Below, one piece after another: positions 6,966 through 11,113 of a stretch of 11,113 nucleotides of DNA. Numbering within the stretch: the stretch's first letter is position 1; each line of letters opens with the position of its first letter. The DNA is taken from NCBI GenBank assembly GCA_966211965.1, contig CBIHON010000076.1, positions 1 to 11,113 on the forward strand, written 5' to 3'. Below the pieces are notes generated by a model. That model was not told where the DNA came from, ran no database searches, and was given only the letters and a program-made list of their open reading frames with translations. The DNA is from CBIHON01 sp966211965 (lineage in GTDB: Bacteria > Pseudomonadota > Gammaproteobacteria > Burkholderiales > Burkholderiaceae_D). The position numbers and the translations under genes are program-made.

Positions 6966-9194
6966 TTGCGGCGATCATTCTCCAAATACGGCGCCCGCTG
7001 GTTACTATCCTTGCTGCTGCCCCTGCTTGCCTGTGCCGCCATAAAGGGTTACCTCCCCGGTATGGCAGTCGAGCGCATTGATCTTTTTATTTATGACATG
7101 CGCATGCGTGTCTTGCCCGCAACACTCGATAAACGCATCGTCATCGTCAATATCGACGAAAAGAGCCTGACCGAGGTCGGCCGCTGGCCCTGGAGCCGCG
7201 ACATTACGGCCGAACTGGTCAGGCAATTGAACGAGCGCTACCAGGTCAAGGCGATCGGCTTCGACGTCAGTTTCCCGGAGGCTGACACCAGTTCCGGTTA
7301 CCACACGCTGGAAGCATTGGCGAATCAGGAATTGAAAGACCTGCCGGGTGTCGGTGAGCGCATTCGTGCGCTCAAGCCCGCGCTCGACTACGATGGGCGG
7401 CTGGCCAAGGCATTTCAGGGAAAACCGGTGGTGCTGGGCTACTATCTGTCCGACAAACAGCACAAAGGCTTGCTGCCCGATCCCGCATTCACTACCGCCG
7501 ACCTGAACGGCCACGCGCTCGGCGCATTCTCCACCACCGGGTACGAAGGCAACCTGCCCCAGTTGCAGCATGCGGCCAGGGCCGGCGGATTTTTCAACAC
7601 CGATTTGGATTCCGACGGCATCCTGCGCTCTACCCCCTTGATGGCCCAGGTCGGCGCCGGCTATTACGAATCGCTGGCGCTGGCCACGGCCCGGGTTGCC
7701 CTGGGCGCAACCCAAGTCCGGCCGCTCGCGCCACCCTCTGCCGCTATCGACTCGGTGGAAGCCATTGCCCTCAATACCTCGCCGCGACGGATCAGGATTC
7801 CGGTCGAGCACAAGCTTACTGCGCTGATCCAGTTTCGCGGCAAAGGCGGGCCGGAAGGCGGCGCGTTCCGCTACATTTCCGCCGTCGATGTGCTCAAGGC
7901 CCGCACTCCGCTACAGGATCTGTCGCAGCGAATCGTGCTGGTCGGCACCACCGCCGCAGGCCTGAACGATTTGCGTGCAACGCCGGTGAAAAGAGATTAC
8001 CCCGGCGTCGAAGTGCACGCCAACATCATTGCGTCCATCCTCGACGGCGGCTTCAAGCAGCGGCCGGATTTCAGCAGCGGCTTCGACCTCCTGCAGGTTA
8101 TCCTGGTCGGTCTGCTGCTCGGCATCTGCCTGCCGCGCATGGCCCCGGCCTACTCTATCCTGCTGGCGCTCGGCACTGCGGCCGCGATAGGGGCATTCAA
8201 TTTCTGGCTCTACCAGGCAGGTAACCTGGTATTGCCGCTGGCGACCGTACTCCTGCTGATTCTCGCGCTATCGGTCAGCGACCTGGCCTGGGGCTATTTG
8301 TTTGAATACCGCAAGCGCCATGCGATGGCCAGTCTGTTCGGCGAATATGTCGCGCCCGAATTGGTTGCCGAGATGGCCGAGGACCCCGAGAGCTATCACA
8401 TGGAAGGCGAAAGCCGCGAGTTGACTGTCTTGTTCGCCGATGTGCGCGGCTTCACCACGATCTCGGAAGGCTTGACGCCGAAAGCCCTGCGCGAATACAT
8501 CAATCCCTACCTGACCGCCATGTCGGAAGACATACGCGGCAGCCTCGGCACCTTGGACAAATACATCGGCGACGCCGTGATGGCGTTCTGGGGCGCGCCG
8601 GTCGCCCTGCCCGACCATGCCGCGCGCGGCGTCGCGACGGCGCTGCGGATGCAAGCGTCGGCCCGGACGCTCAACCAGGATTTCATGCAGCGCGGCTTGC
8701 CGCCCTTGCACATCGGCATCGGCCTCAATACAGGACAGATGCACGTCGGGGACATGGGCTCGAAAATCCGGCGCGCCTATACGGTGATGGGCGACGTGGT
8801 CAACCTGTCTTCGCGTCTGGAAGGCATCACAAAAGTGTATGGCGTCGGAATCGTGGTCGGTGACGCGACCAGGCGCACGGCGCCGGGTTTCGCCTATCGG
8901 GAACTGGATCGGGTAAGGGTAAAAGGCAAACAGGAACCGGTGCCGATTTTCGAACCCGTGGCGCTGGAGGGCGAACTCGACCCCGGCCTGCGCCATGCCT
9001 TGGGCCAATGGCATGGCGCGCTCGATCTGATCCGCGCCATGCGCTGGGACCAGGCCGAGCGGATTCTGCTGGAGTTACGCCAGTCTTATCCGGAAGATGG
9101 GCTCTACCGTTTCTACCTGGAGCGCATCGCACAGTACCGGCAGCACCCGCCGCCGCCCGGTTGGGACGGCGTCACGACTTTCGACGCGAAATGA
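6966..9194 (+). CDS. CHASE2-domain class III adenylate cyclase
   Basis: This 742-aa inner-membrane protein is predicted to make cAMP from ATP in response to a periplasmic signal. Helix 1 is at residues about 9-28. The periplasmic CHASE2 sensor spans about 30-360 (RIVIVNIDEKSLTEVGRWPWSR, AIGFDVSFPE, GGFFNTDLDSDGILR, IVLVGTTAAGLNDLRATP, VEVHANIIASILDG). Three further helices at about 373-440 lead to the cyclase domain at about 485-665. The catalytic set looks complete. Metal-binding Asp are 492 (FADVRGFT) and 536 (KYIGDAVMAFWG). The substrate-specifying pair Lys532 and Thr606 (AYTVMGDVVN) is typical of class IIIb ATP-using enzymes. Asn613 and Arg617 are the transition-state residues (VNLSSRLE). 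A helical TPR-like tail fills 670-742. CHASE2 cyclases are, from general knowledge, often encoded near FecR-domain proteins, as here. Its substrate and signal are untested. Confidence 0.95.
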   Translation: MRRSFSKYGARWLLSLLLPLLACAAIKGYLPGMAVERIDLFIYDMRMRVLPATLDKRIVIVNIDEKSLTEVGRWPWSRDITAELVRQLNERYQVKAIGFDVSFPEADTSSGYHTLEALANQELKDLPGVGERIRALKPALDYDGRLAKAFQGKPVVLGYYLSDKQHKGLLPDPAFTTADLNGHALGAFSTTGYEGNLPQLQHAARAGGFFNTDLDSDGILRSTPLMAQVGAGYYESLALATARVALGATQVRPLAPPSAAIDSVEAIALNTSPRRIRIPVEHKLTALIQFRGKGGPEGGAFRYISAVDVLKARTPLQDLSQRIVLVGTTAAGLNDLRATPVKRDYPGVEVHANIIASILDGGFKQRPDFSSGFDLLQVILVGLLLGICLPRMAPAYSILLALGTAAAIGAFNFWLYQAGNLVLPLATVLLLILALSVSDLAWGYLFEYRKRHAMASLFGEYVAPELVAEMAEDPESYHMEGESRELTVLFADVRGFTTISEGLTPKALREYINPYLTAMSEDIRGSLGTLDKYIGDAVMAFWGAPVALPDHAARGVATALRMQASARTLNQDFMQRGLPPLHIGIGLNTGQMHVGDMGSKIRRAYTVMGDVVNLSSRLEGITKVYGVGIVVGDATRRTAPGFAYRELDRVRVKGKQEPVPIFEPVALEGELDPGLRHALGQWHGALDLIRAMRWDQAERILLELRQSYPEDGLYRFYLERIAQYRQHPPPPGWDGVTTFDAK

Positions 9195-9198
9195 CCCG

Positions 9199-9228
9199 AA
9201 CGGCGCCGCAGCAAGCCGGCGCCGTTTT
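9199..9228 (+). terminator. Intrinsic terminator of the adenylate cyclase gene
   Basis: Arms AACGGCGCCG (9199-9208) and CGGCGCCGTT (9217-9226) pair around an 8-nt loop and are followed by a TTTT tail (9225-9228). The hairpin starts 5 nt after the cyclase stop codon. On the opposite strand no T-run follows the stem, so it should act mainly in the plus direction. Confidence 0.85.
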
Positions 9229-9271
9229 GCAGATGCCCCCAGTTGTGTCGGGACCGGCCCTGTTCAGGCGC

Positions 9272-9931
9272 TCAGGCTTGGCTGACAGCTGATTCCATCA
9301 TCGGCCGATCCTGCCTCATGAGGCGACGAATCTCATGAATGCTCAACTCCGTGGCTTCATGGATGCGGACCAGCAGGGTGGGACCGATTTCCAGCCGTCC
9401 ATGGCGGATTTTGCTGATCACCGGCGGCGGGACGTCGAGCACGCGGCCCAAGGCAGCGTCATTTTTCACCTGGAGAATCTTGCGGATTTCGTCGATGAAA
9501 TGGCTCGGTTCCACCTTGTTCGCCGCATCGGCTTGGACCAGTTGTTCGAGTCGCAGCACTTCCTTCTTCGCCTCTTCCAACTGCGCACGGCGCCGTGCCG
9601 AGTGGCTGCTTCGGACGCCTTCTTTCGCCTCCGGATTTTTATTGGTCACCATCAGGCTGTTGAGTTCACGGATATTCATGTCCGTCACCTCCAGCATCCG
9701 GATCACCATGGAGGATGGAATTGCCATCCTCAAATGGCGGATGCTGCTGATCTTTGCCGGCGACACGCTCAAGGTCCGGGCCAAGGCGGCGTCGTTTTTG
9801 AGATTGAGAAGCTTGATGACCGTATCAAGCAGGTGATTTGAGTCGCTTTCCGTTACCTTGTCCGACTCAACCAATTTTTCGAGACGGCTCACGGCCTGTC
9901 TTGCCTGCTCCAGTTTAATTTGCAGGCGCAT
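9272..9931 (-). CDS. DNA-binding regulator with two fused copies of one HTH domain
   Basis: This 219-aa cytoplasmic protein begins at an ATG preceded by GGGA about 8 nt upstream. It consists of two copies of one roughly 88-residue unit (about 7-94 and 117-205) joined by a basic linker (SARRRAQLEEAKK). Each unit has an N-terminal coiled-coil-like helix (LEQARQAVSRLEKLV and LEEAKKEVLRLEQLV), then a lambda-repressor/XRE-like helix-turn-helix (KNDAALARTLSVSPAKISSIRH and KNDAALGRVLDVPPPVISKIRH). It closes with a shared helix (MNIRELNSLM and LSIHEIRRLM). I believe single-unit proteins of about 90-100 aa are common in Burkholderiales, but this is from memory. The fused form would be a built-in dimer. 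Whether it controls the cyclase or FecR cluster is unknown; it converges on the cyclase and is not in its operon. Confidence 0.8.
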   Translation of the reverse strand: MRLQIKLEQARQAVSRLEKLVESDKVTESDSNHLLDTVIKLLNLKNDAALARTLSVSPAKISSIRHLRMAIPSSMVIRMLEVTDMNIRELNSLMVTNKNPEAKEGVRSSHSARRRAQLEEAKKEVLRLEQLVQADAANKVEPSHFIDEIRKILQVKNDAALGRVLDVPPPVISKIRHGRLEIGPTLLVRIHEATELSIHEIRRLMRQDRPMMESAVSQA

Positions 9932-10298
9932 TGCAAAATCCCATTATCTATTTCCCCAGTTGGACTGCATCGAAACCGTCTCAATAACTTACGAGCGGCA
10001 TTTTTATGCTTGTTATTATATTATCAATTGATGGCAAGAGCATACAGATTGTCTGTTTCATATTGTTACATTGTTGATCTCATAGCTGACATCTTCCAAT
10101 ATATAGACAAGTGCACCTCCTTGCCTCATCCAGCCGGCACCACGATTACCGCGCTTCCGCCATAAAAACGTGAGTGGGATCAAGGGAGTTTTTGAGGCTC
10201 AAATAAGCTGAAATCCTATCCATGATGTGTGTCGGCTAGTGTTTTGTTCGGTAAATTCATTGCAAAACAAAAATACAACGACCTTTACGGAACAGGCT
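9932..10298. other. AT-rich intergenic region without a convincing gene
   Basis: I find no gene here. A plus-strand 44-codon frame from ATG 10031 (MARAYRLSVSYCY) has no ribosome binding site. A minus-strand AAGGAGGTG near 10117-10125 precedes only a very short frame of 14-23 codons. TATAAT occurs on the minus strand at 10020-10015, about 85 nt before the HTH gene, but I see no -35 box at the right distance. The region plausibly carries the promoter of the HTH gene. Confidence 0.5.
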
Positions 10299-10427
10299 CT
10301 AGCAGGCTGTTGAAAAATTACTGGGCGGACCGATCTCGAGGTCTACGGTGCTCGGCGTACCACTCGTACGCGTGCGCTCCTCGACCTCGATCCCGGCCTG
10401 CTCGCTACGTTTTCAACAGCCTGCTAG
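10299..10427. mobile_element. MITE-like 129-bp palindromic element
   Basis: Outer arms CTAGCAGGCTGTTGAAAA (10299-10316) and its exact reverse complement (10410-10427) are 18 bp each. At the exact centre GCGTAC and GTACGC (10355-10360, 10366-10371) flank CACTC. Between them pairing is patchy but includes CTCGAGGTC with GACCTCGA. The whole unit can therefore fold on one axis at base 10363. There is no coding capacity. CTAG at each outer end could be a 4-bp target duplication, leaving 14-bp inverted ends starting CAGGCTGTTGAAAA. CAGGCTGTTGAAAA-type ends are, from memory, frequent in proteobacterial repeats and insertion sequences. It is probably mobilised in trans. Confidence 0.75.
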
Positions 10428-10780
10428 GTAATCATGGACATGGCAACTTCGCGCGCTGCTGCGGGAATAAAGGTTCTCTATGCATCGGATTGGGCGACGG
10501 CCCATAAATCATCAAATACGCGGCCCAATACCCATCAGGCAACGCAACGCCTGTACATTCGATTTCGTATTCTCAAATTTTTTCGGACGGTATGACAGCC
10601 TCCTCGGCATTCCGAATTGGCAGCTAAAAGACGTGCCCGAGCGACGCACGCGGTCTCCTCTTTGGCGCATACTTCATTGCACAATGCTCAGAACCTGCCG
10701 CTCTTCTTCCGTCTTGAACCGGCTTTTCAGTATAGTCGCGTCAATAGCGGCAAACCGAGAAATTTTCGCAACGCTTACTT
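10428..10780. other. Region between the palindromic element and the last gene, no convincing gene
   Basis: Several open frames cross this stretch on both strands, including a 52-codon minus-strand frame at 10512-10670 (start MRQRGDRVRR). None has a good ribosome binding site or a recognisable protein pattern. Its right end must hold the promoter of the 72-aa gene. A TATAGT at 10729-10734 is a possible -10 box, with no good -35 box at 17-18 bases. Confidence 0.45.
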
Positions 10781-10790
10781 GGAGAAAAAA

Positions 10791-11009
10791 ATGCCTTCTC
10801 TTGAATATACCCGAACCAAAGGCCAGCGCCTGACCTATACCATCACCTACGATGACGAAGAATATTTCATTCGGTGCGGCGAGAAAATGTTGAAGGCCGT
10901 GCCCGACGCCATGGTCGAAGGAGTCGCCCCGCATGAAGCAAAAGCGCCCCTCATGCTGCGCATGGCGATCGCAGATATTGAAGCTTTGCTTGGGATGGAG
11001 GAGGCGTAA
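10791..11009 (+). CDS. Small hypothetical protein, 72 aa
   Basis: The ATG at 10791 follows GGAGA at 10781-10785, a good ribosome binding site. The frame is open further upstream, but that part reads like non-coding DNA, so this start is preferred. The product begins MPSLEYTRTKGQRLTYTITY and is rich in acidic residues (YDDEEYF, ending LLGMEEA). It has no signal peptide or membrane helix and contains one cysteine (IRCGEK). It looks like an alpha/beta cytosolic protein: beta-rich to about residue 30, then helical (EKMLKAVPDAM, KAPLMLRMAIADIEALLG). I do not recognise the family. It lies alone on the plus strand, followed after about 50 nt by the right copy of the 50-bp repeat. Confidence 0.7.
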   Translation: MPSLEYTRTKGQRLTYTITYDDEEYFIRCGEKMLKAVPDAMVEGVAPHEAKAPLMLRMAIADIEALLGMEEA

Positions 11010-11060
11010 ATCATAGGGGGCGCGACGTTATCCAGCGTCCTCATCCCATCGACCTGATTT

Positions 11061-11110
11061 AGAGCCTGTTTGAAAATGAAAATTTACTCGAACAACCGCT
11101 TGAGTAGCAG
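11061..11110. repeat. 50-bp inverted repeat, right copy
   Basis: This is the exact reverse complement of bases 1-50. As at the left end, it starts shortly after the stop codon of an outward-facing gene and has the same orientation relative to that gene, beginning AGAGCCTGTTTGAAAATG. A short GACCTG at 11051-11056 and CAGGTC at 11108-11113 bracket this copy, and could pair. Only three bases lie beyond it, so its true outer limit is unknown. Confidence 0.9.
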
Positions 11111-11113
11111 GTC

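Noticed and set aside
10512..10670. 52-codon minus-strand frame in the gene-poor right region
   Set aside because: No ribosome binding site and no recognisable sequence; it could equally be a chance frame.
1..11113. CRISPR array, tRNA or rRNA genes
   Set aside because: I saw no regularly spaced direct repeats and no tRNA- or rRNA-like sequence.

Overview
The window reads as chromosomal DNA of a Gram-negative bacterium. It encodes exported proteins with Sec signal peptides, an outer-membrane beta-barrel protein and a periplasmic-sensor adenylate cyclase. The combination of a FecR-domain protein, a TPR/barrel protein, a CHASE2 cyclase and a 'KNDAAL..S.IRH' type helix-turn-helix regulator is what I associate with Betaproteobacteria (Burkholderiales, Oxalobacteraceae-like). 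That assignment is inference. Genes are GC-rich with GC-rich third positions; the intergenic stretches around 6650-6840 and 9930-10300 are clearly AT-rich.

Layout, left to right. A 50-bp repeat (1-50) is followed by three minus-strand genes. They are transcribed in the order beta-propeller/Ig-like exported protein (4708-6651, whose coding continues in another frame to 4575), a Slam-like TPR plus outer-membrane barrel protein (2948-4306), and a large secreted FecR-domain protein with two tandem TbpB-like barrel modules (87-2807). The Slam-like gene has its own candidate promoter (4357-4385). A strong hairpin (2864-2889) lies between the Slam-like and FecR genes. Divergently, on the plus strand, a short 55-codon ORF (6785-6952) ends 13 nt before the TTG start of a CHASE2-class III adenylate cyclase (6966-9194), which is followed by a clear intrinsic terminator (9199-9228). 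A minus-strand regulator made of two fused copies of one HTH domain follows (9272-9931). Then comes about 860 bp with no convincing gene, containing a 129-bp MITE-like palindrome (10299-10427). Last are a 72-aa gene of unknown function (10791-11009) and an inverted, exact copy of the 50-bp end repeat (11061-11110).

Working hypothesis (inference): the left cluster is a candidate type XI (Slam-type) outer-membrane export pair. The barrel protein would export, or place at the surface, a non-lipidated cargo in which a FecR domain is fused to two TbpB-like barrels. An exported propeller protein and a CHASE2 adenylate cyclase would form the accompanying sensory part. The propeller gene carries an apparent frameshift, so this copy may be partly decayed or contain a sequence error. 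The identical inverted ends mean either that the window sits between two copies of one dispersed repeat or insertion sequence (also a common reason for a contig to break), or that the whole segment has terminal inverted repeats. The window alone cannot distinguish these.
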